A DNA stretch of 64,000 nt from Silene latifolia (GCF_048544455.1 NC_133538.1:255922491-255986490), one strand, 5' to 3'; counted from the stretch's first letter, positions 1 through 12,210 are shown. Numbers and translations are program-made. Notes: generated by a model from the sequence alone, not told the origin.

Positions 1-288
1 TTTCCAAAAACGCCGCAAATAAGGCACCTATTTGCGGCTCCTTTTTTAAAAAAACGCCGCAAATAAATGGTCCTATTTGCGGCTCCTTTTTTAAAAAAAC
101 GCCGCAAATAAATGGTCCTATTTGCGGCGTTTTTGTAAAAATCGCCGCAAATAGGTACTTTATTTGCGGCGTTTTTAAGGAGTCGCAAACGAAATTCTTA
201 TTTGCAGCCCTCTTATTTGCTGCTACACAAAAAATGCCTCAAAATAGCCTACTTTTAGGAGCCGCAAATTAATGTTTTTCTACTAGTG
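1..288. mobile_element. Right terminus of a CACTA transposon (rest lies left of the window)
   Basis: Repeated inverted copies of GCCGCAAATA / TATTTGCGGC (about ten in the first 200 bases) form the subterminal repeat block typical of CACTA ends. The block finishes in TTTTTCTACTAGTG, which reads CACTAGTAGAAAAA from the other strand, a canonical CACTA terminus. The base after 288 returns to sequence homologous to the Athila-type LTR at 5.9 kb, so 288 is the insertion edge. The three bases after it (ACT) would be the target duplication, but the partner is outside the window. Confidence 0.85.
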
Positions 289-892
289 ACTTATGCACAT
301 CTTATGTTTGATGAAATGCGAGCCTATGAATCCTTGCATTTTTTACCCATCACTTATCTTTTCAATGAGACTTGTAAGACATAAACCAACTCGAGTTTCA
401 TTAGACCATGCATATAGTTGAATAGGGAGGATTAAGTAGACTTGTAGGTGTTGTACAATCTAATCGATTCGGCTCCGGGATCCAAACATTCCTAGGATTG
501 TAATATAAACCAACTCGATCCATCACAACAATAATTGCTTGCTTATAATTTGAGAATATGTTTGTATGATCAATTCTCATGAATCCCCTATGACCCCATG
601 ACACCCTAGTGCCTTTTATCAATTGTTTATATCCCTTTTTAATCATCTTGCTTGTTTACTTTTATTGTTATTTAGTTTAAGTAATCTTCTACTTCAAACC
701 CCAAATTGTGACACCCCTAGACACCGTTACTTGCAATCGAAAATCTTACTTCAATACCCGACCCTTGGGATCCGATCTTTATTTACCGCTTTACTAATAG
801 TAGAGTTGTTTGTGGAGATATAAATATTGTTTTGGTCTAGGTGCTCCTAACGACAAGTAAACGAAAATTAAGCTCTAAGTGAGTCCCGACCA
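289..892 (+). mobile_element. Athila-like LTR fragment
   Basis: This stretch is a diverged reverse complement of about 5431-6010 of the Athila-like LTR described below. Blocks shared in order include the ATTTGATGAAATG box near 305, the ATGACCCCATGACACCCTAG box near 588 and GGATCCGA near 769. The 3' edge reads GTCCCGACCA, matching the LTR end GGACCGATCA in position, so the copy is oriented on the plus strand and ends at 892. It is a solo or 3' LTR; its left part is cut by the CACTA end at 288. It abuts copia coding sequence, so it probably inserted there. Small ORFs inside are not genes. Confidence 0.8.
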
Positions 893-1020
893 GTCTCTTA
901 AAGAAGTCATTATATAGCCTCAAACAAGCGCCAACGGCCCGGTATCAACGATTTGCTCAATATGTATCCACCATTGGGTTCACTCACAGCAAGTCAGACA
1001 ACTCCCTCTTCATTTACAGT
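893..1020 (+). pseudogene. Ty1/copia reverse transcriptase fragment, left part
   Basis: In one frame this codes for the copia RT stretch LLKKSLYSLKQAP followed by QYVSTIGFTHSKSDNSLFIY, which is the familiar 'SLYGLKQAPR...GF..S..D.SLF' block of Ty1/copia RT. The frame runs without a break into 21974, where DGDKLAYLLLYVDDIIL follows, so the 20.95-kb element between (1021-21973) was inserted into this gene. The last five bases, ACAGT (1016-1020), are the duplicated target. The upstream part of the copia is missing; it stops against the Athila-like LTR edge at 892. Confidence 0.85.
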
Positions 1021-2021
1021 TGTAACAACAAATTTGCGTTAAATCTGCAATAAAAGATAAAACACAAACAAATGCAACAAAATAATAATTTTATTAATTC
1101 AAAGGATTTCGGGTACAATCTACTAGTTATTCTACTGATTCGATTTCCGCAATTGAATGAATATGAGGGTCTTGATATGAAGACTTGGTTCTCCTGTGAC
1201 GATTTTGATTTGCTTCTCTTCAACTGACTGCAATGGCTGCTTGACGTCGAGTCAAAGAGTCATTTAATATCCAAATCTGGATGACTAGAAATGAATGTAT
1301 TTTTCTCTCTTGTTTTCTCTTGGGAGAGATTTTTGTAGGGAGGTAAATGTATTTTGTTTTCCCTTACTTTCTCTTAGAAGAGATTTTTTTTAGTAAGGAG
1401 GGTTTTGTTTTAGAGAGGTTTTGGTTTTTTTGTGAGAATGTGATTTTTGTGATTATGGAGATTCTTTGTGAAATGTGTTGATTACCCCCCTGTTGAGAGG
1501 GTTTACTCTCAATTTATAAGAGCTTTGTTTGTTCAACTGATGCCGTCTTCTTCTCTTTTTGGTTGACTAACGCCTAGTCACATGCACATACTCCACGGAA
1601 CAAATTCTTTGTGTAGTTGTTGACTAAATGACCAAGTATTTCTCCTTTGAAAAGATAATCATCATCATCTATGATTTCTACACAACTCCACTGTCCATTA
1701 CATGGTGTTTGCTTTCTCTCTATTACGTGGGCTTGCCAAACTTCATTACGTGGGCTCGCAAATCATGGTCCAATTTGGTGTTGGGATCGTTGCTCTTGGA
1801 CACGTTATTTACGTTTCACGTTTTGTATATTAGTAGTAAGTACAACACAACCCGTCTTTTGAGTGGACCAATTTTATATTTTAGCAAGATGGAATAAATA
1901 CCGTCATATTTATTTCGGGCTAAAATCCACCACCCATTTTAAGAGCGATAAACTCTCACATAAGTCAACATTTGACTTTTGACTCCATTTTAATAATGTA
2001 GGACATATTTTTATGTCTACA
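1021..2021 (-). repeat. 3' LTR of the Tat-lineage element
   Basis: 1001 bp, nearly identical to 20974-21973 with about 17 substitutions and one single-base gap by eye (near 1.7 percent). A TATA-like CTTATAAATTG is readable on the minus strand near 1503-1513; the matching position in the other LTR (near 21467) reads TGATAAAT. Confidence 0.92.
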
Positions 2022-2034
2022 AATTTGCCCCCTC
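2022..2034 (-). promoter_or_regulatory. Polypurine tract of the Tat-lineage element
   Basis: On the minus strand the bases just before the 3' LTR read GAGGGGGCAAATT, a purine run at the position where plus-strand DNA synthesis is primed in LTR elements. Confidence 0.7.
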
Positions 2035-5000
2035 GGGATTGAGTCACGTACACGAACTCGAGTGTTTAAGCGTGAGTCGGTCCCGATAGCTTTAATTTTA
2101 CAGCTCCGTGGGTTCATCACTTTAAACAGACCATTTTTTTTTTCTTCCGGGTACAGCAGACCGTTGTTCGCGAATTTCGTTTTCAGACTCCCCTGATAGG
2201 ACTGAAACGTTAAGCAAACAATAGCTTAGTGTGCTTCCAACTCTATCTCATTCCACCGAATCAAAGTAATTTCAAGTTTTAACTATGATTCCTTTTGAAC
2301 TCCTTAGTGTGCTAGGATGCTATAACTTTGGCCTCCATTTTGATAAATTAATATCTCTATAAATATACGATTTTAATATGGAATTGGAAGTCTTTGAGTC
2401 CTGATCAAATTCTGAATTTACCCTTCTGTCAACACGTATAAAAGGAAGAGGTGAGGCTTCCCAATTCTAAACCCTTGGTATTCTTTAATTGTGCTCAAGA
2501 ACGCAAAACTCAAGTCTATTCTCAACTCTCGTCGACGAAAACCTCGATCCCCGTCGTGCGAACCCCTCTTCAGTCCACGCCTTAACCGAGTTCAGAGATG
2601 AGCCAGGGAAGTCTTTCTCGAACTGCACCGAGTCAAATTTCAGGTTCGTAGGTGAGCGGAATTTGAATTTTACTCACCCTTTTTTTGATGCAGCATATTT
2701 CGACGCCGTAAAATGCACTCTCGTTATCACTTGCTGACTGACGACGGACCATCGCCCATACTGTTGACTGATTTTCCGGCAACCTGTCAAAAAATTGCTT
2801 CGTCCATGATGGCTCGACGTATGCTCAGTGCTCATCGTTGACTAGGTGCGGTCCGCGATTCTCAACGTTCAAAATTCACCCTTCCTTTTGGCGTGTGAAC
2901 TGCGAAATCGAGGTGGTCACCTAGTTTGACGATGATATTTACATTGGGTTCTCCTCATTGACCGGTCGGTACCCCGCCAATAGTGACGCCATGCTTCTGA
3001 ATCCGCCTTTGACGATCGATTTGGTTCTGGCACATCCCTTTGACGACGGTGACCTGCCGTAAACTTGATGGCTATACGTCAGAATTGATCCCGAACTACT
3101 CTTGCGCTTTTGCACTGACCGCTTCAATCAGTGGTGTCCCCATTGTCTGTCGACGTAAAATGCAAACACGGAGGCAGAATTTGTGACGATGTAGTATTTC
3201 TCTTCACAGGAGCACGAGCACGGCACTCCAACGTCAGAATTAAGGAATCACGGACTTGAATTTATTTTGGCAAATAACGAAACAGAAAGTTTATTTATTT
3301 GGAAACCTGTTGGTTTTGGGTATTTAGGTTTGATGGGCTACGGACTTACACGAGTGAACTAGCATTTTAAAGACCATAACTGAACGAAGACGTTGACCTC
3401 ATTTCCAAGATTTGTTTTCTTTCATGGCCACGTGCTTCCACCCACTTTAGTCCTCACTTCTTTCATTTCTCATTTTTTTTTAAAGAAAATAATTTGGTTT
3501 GATTTTCCGTCTTAGGCGAAATGGTGCATTTTAAGATGAAAAAATCTCAAAGACTGGCCATGAATACTTAGTGACGGTCGAGTAAACATGCCAATGACGG
3601 AGCAGATAATGGAGTCAAACACGCCATCTTACCCCCTTATAGCGGGTCTTTTTGTTGAGCACCGACGATATATCCACCGAACTTGTATTGTTGGCGGCAA
3701 AAAGTTGAACCCTCCTTGCTGGTGCTCCGAAAATAACACTGTGCGAATGTTTTCCGAAGTTGTCACACTTTCGACTCTCCAGAGATGAAATTTAACAAGC
3801 GGCATCTTTCACTTTTGATTTGGATTCTTTACATTCTGCGCCACTGGGAATGGCTAGAAGATGTTATATTTTCCTTTGTTTTAGATTTTTTTTTTGACAC
3901 TTGGGAGTGTATATTTTGTTCAGCATTTGACTTTATGATAAGTCTCGGTGCTTGGAAGCTTTCTCCGAGTCCCAATTGTTTTTTTGATCGTTTGACGAAG
4001 ATTTTGTTGCTTGACGACCACATAGTAATTGTCAATGTTTACTACTCAAGATTACGATGAATACCTCGTACTTGAGAGCTTTCTCGAGATCTAAGTGTCT
4101 ACAAGTATTTAGACGAAGAATTAATGCTTGTGAGCTTTTTCCGGATAGAGGTCAAACTTCACCATTTAATTTTGATGAAGTCTTGGTTCTTGTGAGATTT
4201 CTCCAATTGTTCATCGTTCAACTTTACGACAAATCTCGATACTTAGAGGCTTTCTCCGAATCTTCATCATCAAAGTTTATGGCATAGTCTCGGTGCTTGA
4301 AAGCTTTTTCCACGACTTCACCTATCTTTGATAATTTTGACCAAAACTTAAAACTTGTGAACTTTCGCCAAAATTACATCGTGACAATTAAAGACTCTTG
4401 GTGCGTAGAAGCTTGAGTGCTTTTACATCAAAATAGCACATCTCGAAGGATAAGCAGCGATTTGATACTTAACGATGCCCCCAAGATACGAACGTTGAGT
4501 TTTTTTAGGTGTGGCTGGACTTGAGCAAGACTCAAGCTGCCTACGTAATCGTAAAAATAAGAAATTATTCCACGAGATCAAGCCAACGTAGTTCATCAAA
4601 GGGATTTGTTTTTTTGGAATTTTTTTTTTCGGATTTTTTTTTTTTGATTTTTTTTTTTGGTGTGCAGTTTAGGCTCGTGCCCAGGAGCTTATTGCGGAAT
4701 CGTCATCTTACATGACGTTCGTGTAGTCTTCTTACACAACATAAGGCCCGTTCCACTTGGAAGTGAACTTGTTTCCGGCCTTACAAGACATGATGATAGG
4801 CATGATAATGGCTATCCGGACGATTGCCCCCTCGGGACCTTGTCATGTGCACTTTTTTTTTTTTTTTGGCGTCTTAACGTGGCGTGGTCCCGATCTATTT
4901 TTCTTTGACTTGGAAGTCGATGAGGAGCGCCCTAACTTGTCTCGAAGGCAGCTCCACTTGGCATGACTTAGAAGTCGATGATGAGCACCCTAACTTGTCG

Positions 5001-5320
5001 TAAGGATGATCCATCTTTCTAATATCACCCTGTCATTATCTAACTTGGCGGGCGAATTTGTGTTTGACTTGGAAGGCAAGGCGTTCCAAAACTTGTCGTA
5101 ATGATAATGATTTTTTTTTGAAGTCACCTTGTCATTATATGACTCGGCGGATGATCGGTCGTGAGATAGCTTCTTGAATTTTTTCTTGACTTGGAAGTCA
5201 ATGGCACCTCAACTTGTGCCTAGGTTTATTTCTTTCAGTCATCAATGTCGCTTGGACACCATCTTCGAAAGTTTTAGGGGTTTCACCAACTTCCATCTCA
5301 TCATCCGAATCTTGGCACTT
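2035..5320. other. Non-coding 3' region of the Tat-lineage element with decayed tandem repeats
   Basis: About 3.3 kb without a convincing ORF where pol would lie. From about 3940 to 4420 there are diverged units containing CTTG(A/T)GAGCTTTCTCCGA-like cores about 65-75 bp apart. From about 4750 to 5240 a GACTTGGAAGTCGATGA... CAACTTGTC unit recurs about every 105-115 bp. Poly-T tracts cluster at 4613-4660. A TATA-like GTATAAAAGG near 2436 on the plus strand, antisense to the element, is followed by a GTG-start ORF (2489-2737) that resembles nothing I know. Confidence 0.5.
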
Positions 5321-5423
5321 TTATGCCGTGACATAGTTGGACGAGACAATATCCTGAGCAGTTTTCCTTTGACTTGACTTCTCTTGCGGATTTGTGAAGA
5401 TGACGGTACGTTCTTTAATTTTC
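5321..5423 (-). pseudogene. Continuation of the Tat-lineage linker beyond the Athila insertion
   Basis: Reading resumes in frame from the other side of the 11.5-kb insertion and ends at TAA (5321-5323). Beyond the stop the minus strand still codes for SDDEMEVGETPKTFEDG, which resembles the acidic linker before RT in Tat-lineage polyproteins, so the pol region decayed or was replaced just after this point. Confidence 0.6.
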
Positions 5424-5428
5424 AGTGA

Positions 5429-7185
5429 TGGATCGGTCCGTTTCGTGTTCACAATTAAAGATGTGGTCGTTGGGTCACGTCCGAATCAAAACACAATTTA
5501 TAGCTTCACAAACAACTCTACAATTAGTAAAGAGGCAAGTAAAGGTCGGATCCCAAGGGACGGGTATTGAAATGAGATTTCTATTGAAACTAGTGGTGTC
5601 TTGGGGGTGTCACAAATTGGGTTGATGTAGAAGGTCACTAACTAAAATAGCAATGAAAATAAACTAGCAAGATGAATTAAAAGGGGTGTAAACAATTGAT
5701 TAAAAAGCACTAGGGTGTCATGGGATCATAGGGGAATCATGGGAATTGATCATACAAACATGTTCTCAAATTATAAGCAAGCGATTATTGTTGTGATGGA
5801 TTGAGTTGGGTTATATCTTACAATCCTAGGAAAGTTTGGGTCCCGGAGTCGAATCGATTAGATTGTGCAACACCTACAAGTCGACTTAATCTTCCCTACT
5901 CAACAACATGCATGGTCTAATGAGACTCGAGTTGGGTTATGTCTTACAAGTCTCATTGAAAAGATAGAAGATGGTAGTAAATGCAAGGATTCATAGGCTT
6001 AGCATTTCATCAAATATAACATGTGCATGAGTTGAGATCCAAACAAGCAAGCAAATAAAACATGAAAGCATATTAATTTAAGCATGAATCATTCCCCATG
6101 TTGGTTTCCCCTAATCACCCATTAACCCTAGCTAATAGACTACTCACTCATTATCATGTTGATCATGCTAGCAAGGTTGTCAATCATACCAACAAAATGA
6201 AACATGATGAGTAAATGAAAGTAATTAACAATAATTAAAAGGGATTAAGAGAATTATACCTACTAATGATTCCAATAATAAAGCAAAGATAAAAGAAGTA
6301 CTTGAATGCTTGATTAAGAGGTTGTCAATCTCCCAATAATAACCCAAATAATCTTCAATTATCTAAAATAAAGGATGAACAAAAGAGAGATTAAGGAAAT
6401 AAAACTTGTATTAGAACTTGATTAATTGTTGATTACAAAACTAAAGAGAGATTTGATTGGTATTAACTACTCTAATTGTTGATAAGAAGAACATGCTCCT
6501 CTAATTAGACTAATGGGGTATTTATAGTGGAAATTAGGGAGGATGCATTAGGGTTAACTAAGGGCTAAACTAGTAATTACACTTTTTAGATTGAGCAGGG
6601 AGGAGCCGGTATTTTTCGAAGGAAGGGCTTCTTTATTCGTAGCTTGGAGAAGAGGAAATCGCGCTGTAGAGGAATCCGGGCGGATTAAGGTCGGGACGGG
6701 CGGATTCTGGCGATGGAATCCGAGCGGATTCAAGAGAATCCGGGCGGATTGTGGAGGTGGGATCCGAGCGTCTTGGCGGAAAGCCGCACGGATTTTGCAG
6801 CTGGAGGACGGCCGGATTGGGGACAATCCGCACGGATTGTGCCTCAGCAAGGCTTCTTCTTCTTTTCTTCCCTTTTCTTCATAAGTTCCTTGGGGATTTC
6901 CTTGGGGACTCAAGGATCCTTTCTCAACATTGCTCATCTACTATCATATGTACAAAGGCCTTCTAATCTTGTCTCTCCTTGATGCTTGGTCATTGAATTC
7001 GATCAATTTAGTCTTGTTTTGCCATGAAAATGCAAGATTCTTACTCCTTTCCTACCAAGGGATCAAAATCTCAAAGAATATGCAAAACAAATAACTAAAG
7101 ATAAGAAATGACCCAAATATGCACTAAAAAGCATGGGAACAAGGCTAATTCGGGGGCTAAATATGCGCTAATTATGGTCACATCA
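5429..7185 (-). repeat. 3' LTR of the Athila-like element
   Basis: 1757 bp; on the plus strand it starts TGGATCGGTCCG and ends GGTCACATCA. It differs from 15148-16900 by an extra G at the edge, a 3-bp gap near 6660 and about four substitutions. It contains a cluster of AATCCGNNCGGATT palindromes at about 6668-6845 and a minus-strand TATA box near 6525. Confidence 0.93.
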
Positions 7186-9244
7186 AATATCCCCAAACCG
7201 AACCTTTGCTCGTCCCGAGTAAAGAGGTGACAAAGACTAGGACCATTATTTAAACTAACCTAATAACATAGCCGATATGAGACAATTAGCGGGTCTCACT
7301 CCGCCTCTTCAACTCACAACAAGACAACCATGAGGTAGGATGCCTTCTTGCAAGGCAAGGTGGCTCTTGCCAAAATGGCGACACATCCAAACATTAAGCA
7401 CACAAAATCACATAATGGATGCATCTACAAAAGGAATAGCCACTTCCTCATCAAGTGGCGGAGGCACTAATGAGGAACAAATTTAAGAGAATGTAATCCT
7501 TCACAAATACTAGTTCAACAAATTACTAAGGCTAAGAGGATGACACTAAATCACCTCCAAATGGTGTTAAACTAGACTACTTTCGTCCTCAATTTCCAAA
7601 TGCTTTCGTCAAGAGCGATCGGATGGTGGTGGAATGATGATCCCTATGATGCTAGTAGCATATGACATGACAAGTCTCGAATTCTTTACAAAGGTAAAGG
7701 TCATGGATCGTCCCAAGCTCGACCAAGTGGCTTGACAAAAGGCTTTTTGGGAATGAAATGCTCAAATCTTTATTCACAACGGGTGGATATGACTAGTATT
7801 CAAAATTGTCCTCATTTCACTTTCACATTTCAAAAATTTAAGATGAGGTTTGTCCCTTCCGGGCTAGTGTCCTTTGCTTTCGCCAATCGCTTATTAGGCA
7901 ACCGGTTAACCTCTAGACAATAGCTTTTCGGGGTGATAGTCACTCTCTGTCTCGGGCGGCCGAATTCACAACCGTGTGGGGGCCCAATTCAATGGATCCC
8001 GCACCAAAGCACATCGAAGTGGTACGCCTCCATCAAAACAACTTAAATCTCTCAACATTCAACAATTCATAACATTTGAGGTTTCCTTGGCATTAAATTA
8101 CTTCCACATGACAAAATTCTTTGAAATGAGCACTTCAAGCTTATTGATAGAAAATATTTTTGGGTTGCCTTACCACAAGGTCAATCAAGGTCACCTAGAC
8201 AAGTTAACCAAGTCCACATCGCATCACGGGGTTGGATAGGTGACTCACATGAAAACCCTTGACTAGGCCTTGGGTCATGGGTCAAAAGACACTAGTATGA
8301 CACTATCTAGGGTGTTTTACAACCATTCTAGTAGGCAAAGTCTTAAGTTGAACAAGTATTTGTAATGGCTTAGTTGCTCTTGTCAAAGTTCCTAATTAGG
8401 CATTTTTCAAAACATTTCTAACATGCAACTACATGCCATGATGCAACTAATATAAACATCCTAATGCAAGTGATTCTATCAACTAATATGACATATAAAC
8501 TAAATGCAAGTCCCAAATTCACATTGTTATACCGCATCAATCAAAATAAAGCCACATAGTCATTAACATAAAGAGGAAAAAGGAGATTGGAAAGATCATA
8601 CCATGCGGTCTTCATTATCCTCATGTCTCGGATGTGGCGTAGTCAATCAATGTGAACAAGGATAGAACAAACACAATATATACAAAACAATATATACACA
8701 AGACTACAAAGGGAAATAAACATGTTTTTGGGTTTTTCAATTTTCAAATTTTTATGATTTTCGAAATTTTTCAATTTTTTTGGATTTTTTGAATAAGAGT
8801 TAAATGTTAGAATTCCCATCCCAACACTAATATGGGCATTGTCCTCAATGGCCAAAGTGATGGAAATTATGCAAAGATGATGCATGATTTCTATACTAAA
8901 TGCAATCTATACTAAGCTACACTACATGATGCATGGTTTTTGTTATGACGGAGAGGATAATTTAGATTACCTCCCGTTGTGTATGCATTAACTTCCCCAA
9001 ACCGAGTTAGACACTATTGCTAATGTCCAAGGATGGGTGTAGTTCATGCACACACTATGCAATGCATGAAACTAATTTTTCATTTTGGATTTTGAAAATG
9101 GGAACAATAAAATGAGAACACCTCAATGGTACCGAGGTGTGAGTCCTCTATGATGCTAGGACTACTCCAACAATGATCAAAATTATAATTAAAACAAAGA
9201 GAGAAATAGACAAACCATGAGAGGGTAGGAGCCTCCAAGGCTTG
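7186..9244. other. Non-coding 3' part of the Athila-like element
   Basis: About 2 kb between the env-position ORF and the 3' LTR. On the minus strand it ends GGTTTGGGGATATT, a plausible polypurine tract (7186-7199). Short ORFs (for example 7976-8239 and 8643-8885) show no family features. Long non-coding 3' regions are usual in Athila elements. Confidence 0.6.
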
Positions 9245-11174
9245 CTAATCTTCCATCATATCATCACCATTATCACTTTCCTCATTAGAAGTGGTCTCAA
9301 CGCCACTTCCCTCTTCATTTGCCTCTTCATCTTGCTCATCATCCTTTTCTCCTTCTTCACTTGCTTCCTCATCAATGTTATCATCAACTTCTTCATTACC
9401 AATAACCTCATTGTCACCCGAAACAACCCTAGGTGTACCCGGAAATAGGACTTCTCTATCCGCCCAACTAGGCAAAGGACATGATGGGTCAAGTAGTCCT
9501 TGCCTAGCTAAGTGTAGGAGGGGTGGATATTGAGCCAAGTAAGCATTTTTCCGGTCCTCAAAGGCTTGCTTGTGCATTGCTTGCATGAGGAGAGTCAAAT
9601 AATCATTTCTAGCTTCAACTCCTTCCGGCTTGAACTCTTGATACTCAAAGGGGTAGGGTGGTATGACAATGGAATAGGAGGGCATTTCAAGTTCACCCTT
9701 TTGTTGTTGAATAATATACTCGGCCTCTTTAGGTGCAGTTTGGCCTTGATTATGGAAAATAGTTTTTCCTTTTCAAAAGGAGTTTATTCATAAGTTACTT
9801 TTTGGAAAAGTTTTAGTTGTTTGGTCATACTTTTGTAAAAATGGTTTCTCACAAAATTTATATGTTTGGCCTAACTACTTTAATACAACTTTTGTTTGCT
9901 TATTTGGTTCTTTATGTGAAAAGTAGAAGGAGAAGTAGTAATTATCTACTTCTCCTTTTGGGGGTGAATAATCAGTTTTTGGCTTTTCAAAAGCACTTTT
10001 AAAACCCTTTAATTTACCATGTTTGGCCAAGCTACTACTTTTTCAATTGTAAAAGCACTTTTTAAGCTTGGCCAAACAGCACCTTAGAAAGGGGAAGTAG
10101 ATAATTGGTCCGGTGGACGCTTAGACGACAAATCTTTGAAGGCAAGGTGAACGATCTAGCTTCACTAGTGAGCCATCCATACTTGGTATCAAGAGGGTTA
10201 TGAGCAACCCACTTGTACTTGTGTATCATAGTATGCAAATCAACAAGATGACCACCCTCCTTTGCTTTATACTTGTTATCCTTATTGAAGTTAGGATCAA
10301 AGTACTTAGCTAGGATAGTGACTAGGCCGCCATTGACAATAACGGTAGTGCCCTTCTTCCCACAATCAATGTTGAGCCATCTATCTACCAAAAGCCTCAA
10401 AGAGTTGAAAGGCTTGGTGTGCACTCTTCCAATGTTCAAAGCCGATTCAAGAAGAATAAAATCAAGTTTGGTGAAATGGTTGGTATCTTTCCTTGCAATA
10501 ATGGTGTTGCCTATGACCTTGTGCCATACTCTTATGCCCGGATGGTGGACTAAAAGAGCACGACTCGCATGAAAGTCCTCAAATTTCCTCCCGGAAATTG
10601 CCTCCCAAAGAGGGTCAGGGTCATACTTTCCATAGTTCTTAAAATAACTCGGTTCATCACTAAGACCCAAAATTTCACTCAATTCCCTAAAGGAAATGCG
10701 TCTACTAACATTAGCTAGACGAAACTCGAGATTCTCCCTACTCTCAACTTTGGTGACTTTCAAAGAACTCAAAAACTCCAAGGTAAGGGAGGGGTATGTC
10801 AATTCTTTTGATTCAAACAATTTCTCTAACCCCATGGCTTTGAAAAAGGCTCTAGTTTGCTCAAGGACACCCAATTTTCCCAAGGTGTCCTCACAAATAA
10901 ATTTGGTGGATTGAATTGATTTCCTAGCAAACTTGGCAAAAGTATCTCTATGGGTTTTGGAAATAAAAGTTACCTCCGGATATTGCAAAAGTTGATCGAT
11001 TTCCGGAGTAGAAGATGTTGTTGCTCCCATAGAAGGTTGTTGTTGTTGTTGCACTTCTAAGTTTGGTGTTGCTACCACCATAGCCAATGCTTTCTTTGCT
11101 TGAAGAGCCTTTTGCCTTTGCGAAAGTGTCTTTGGTGCCTTTGTTGCCTTTGTTACTCCCTTAGTCCTTGCCAT
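9245..11174 (-). pseudogene. ATHILA ORF-1-type protein in the env position, split by a MITE
   Basis: The 5' part (11174 down to 10084) opens with a basic, Ala/Lys/Gln-rich tail (MARTKGVTKATK, then a QQQQQ run) and continues with a globular region containing FAKFARKSIQSTKF, a blocky helical core and WVAHNPLDTKYGWL. This is the pattern of the Arabidopsis retrotransposon ORF-1 (ATHILA) family found downstream of pol in Athila elements. The 3' part (9685 down to 9245) ends in a strongly acidic tail rich in Glu, Asp and Asn. A 352-bp MITE separates them and stops translation a few codons in. The frames on both sides are compatible with one original ORF. I chose ATG 11174; the upstream extension begins with TTG. 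No signal peptide or clear membrane segment is visible, so a true envelope function is not supported. The gene is disrupted. Confidence 0.75.
9732..10083. mobile_element. Harbinger/Tourist-type MITE inside the Athila ORF
   Basis: Terminal inverted repeats GGTGCAGTTTGGCC and GGCCAAACAGCACC bound 352 bp, flanked by TTA on both sides (9729-9731 and 10084-10086). A 3-bp TTA duplication is typical of PIF/Harbinger. The same family occurs at 40889-43640. Small ORFs inside (9817-10002) are chance. Confidence 0.9.
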
Positions 11175-11463
11175 TGATGAACTAACCAAGAAAAGAATGA
11201 AAAATCTTCAATTTGTAGTGCACCCAAATCGATTTAAAGGTGAAAGGCTTTGCTTTTAGGAATTCAAAAATCGACTCAAAGGTTGAAGATTTTTCTCTTG
11301 GTTTTGATTTTTATTGAAAAAGGAGTGATTGATTTGTTGTTAGAAGGATGATTTGATTTGATTTTGGTGAATGTTGTTGAGGGATTTTGTTTTTATGATG
11401 GAGAGGATGAGGGTTTTGATGTTTTGAAGTAGTGTTATGAATGAATGAATGAAGGTGGGAGGG

Positions 11464-11473
11464 ATTTTATAAA
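11464..11473 (-). promoter_or_regulatory. Candidate internal TATA box upstream of the env-position ORF
   Basis: The minus strand reads TTTATAAAATCCC about 290 bp before ATG 11174 and just downstream of the palindrome cluster at 11490-11880. The element's LTR has the same order: palindrome cluster, then ACTATAAATACC, then leader. Confidence 0.4.
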
Positions 11474-11489
11474 GACCGAAAAATTGACT

Positions 11490-11890
11490 CAGGGGGCAAT
11501 CCGTGCGGATTCGCCCAATACGGGTGGATTCTGCACTTTCGGGTTTGATAAAACTCGCCTAAAGACGGGCGGATTCGAGAGAAGACGCTCGGATTTTGCT
11601 TGATACGGGACGGGCGGATTTGCCTGAAGACGGACGGATTTGAGTCCAGGAAATTTTCCTTGTTTTCCTCAGCAGAGAAGACGGGCGTCTTCTGTCCAAG
11701 ACGGACGGATTATCAGAGACGGGCGTATTTCAGCTCAGGACGCCCGGATTCTCTTACAGTCAAAAATCTTTCAAAATTTCAGCTTATAGGGACGTGCGTC
11801 TTCATCCTAGTACGCTCGGATTGCATGAAGACAGGCGTCTTCTCCCCAATCCGTTCGGATTCTTCCCCTTGTACCCGGATTCAGTTCCAT
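11490..11890. repeat. Internal cluster of CGGATT/AATCCG palindrome-type motifs
   Basis: At least a dozen copies of GACGGGCGGATT, GACGCTCGGATT, AATCCGTGCGGATT, AATCCGTTCGGATT and GACGGGCGTCTTC-type motifs occupy 400 bp between gag-pro and the env-position ORF. The same motif type fills 6668-6845 and 16388-16556 in the LTRs. Confidence 0.7.
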
Positions 11891-12210
11891 CCGTGTACAG
11901 TGCAGGTCCTTTATCAACCTCCTATTCTTCTTCAAATCTTGTTTTCTTCATTGTGGGGGCACTACTAAGGCATGGATAGCCTAGGCAACTGCCATCCCCA
12001 CACTAAGCGAAAGCACTACACATCAATTTGAGATTGTTAGTCCCTCCCTCACTTCTCTCAAACATGACAAATATCTTGGATCAAAGCAAATAAAAATCCA
12101 AAGATGACAAAAATGCAATACAAGAATTGAAATGCGAGTTAGGGAGTTAGAAATATTTACAAATGGTGGTTTAGGGAGGACTCCACCAAACTCTCATTCT
12201 TGATGAGATG

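Noticed and set aside
401..646. Minus-strand ORF of 81 codons
   Set aside because: It lies wholly in the Athila-like LTR fragment and has no family features.
6554..6982. Overlapping ORFs in both strands (also at 16272-16697)
   Set aside because: They are identical in both LTR copies, lie in the palindrome cluster and have low-complexity composition.
9245..11174. A true viral envelope protein in the Athila-like element
   Set aside because: Only its position suggests this. There is no signal peptide, no convincing membrane segment and the body matches the ATHILA ORF-1 type.
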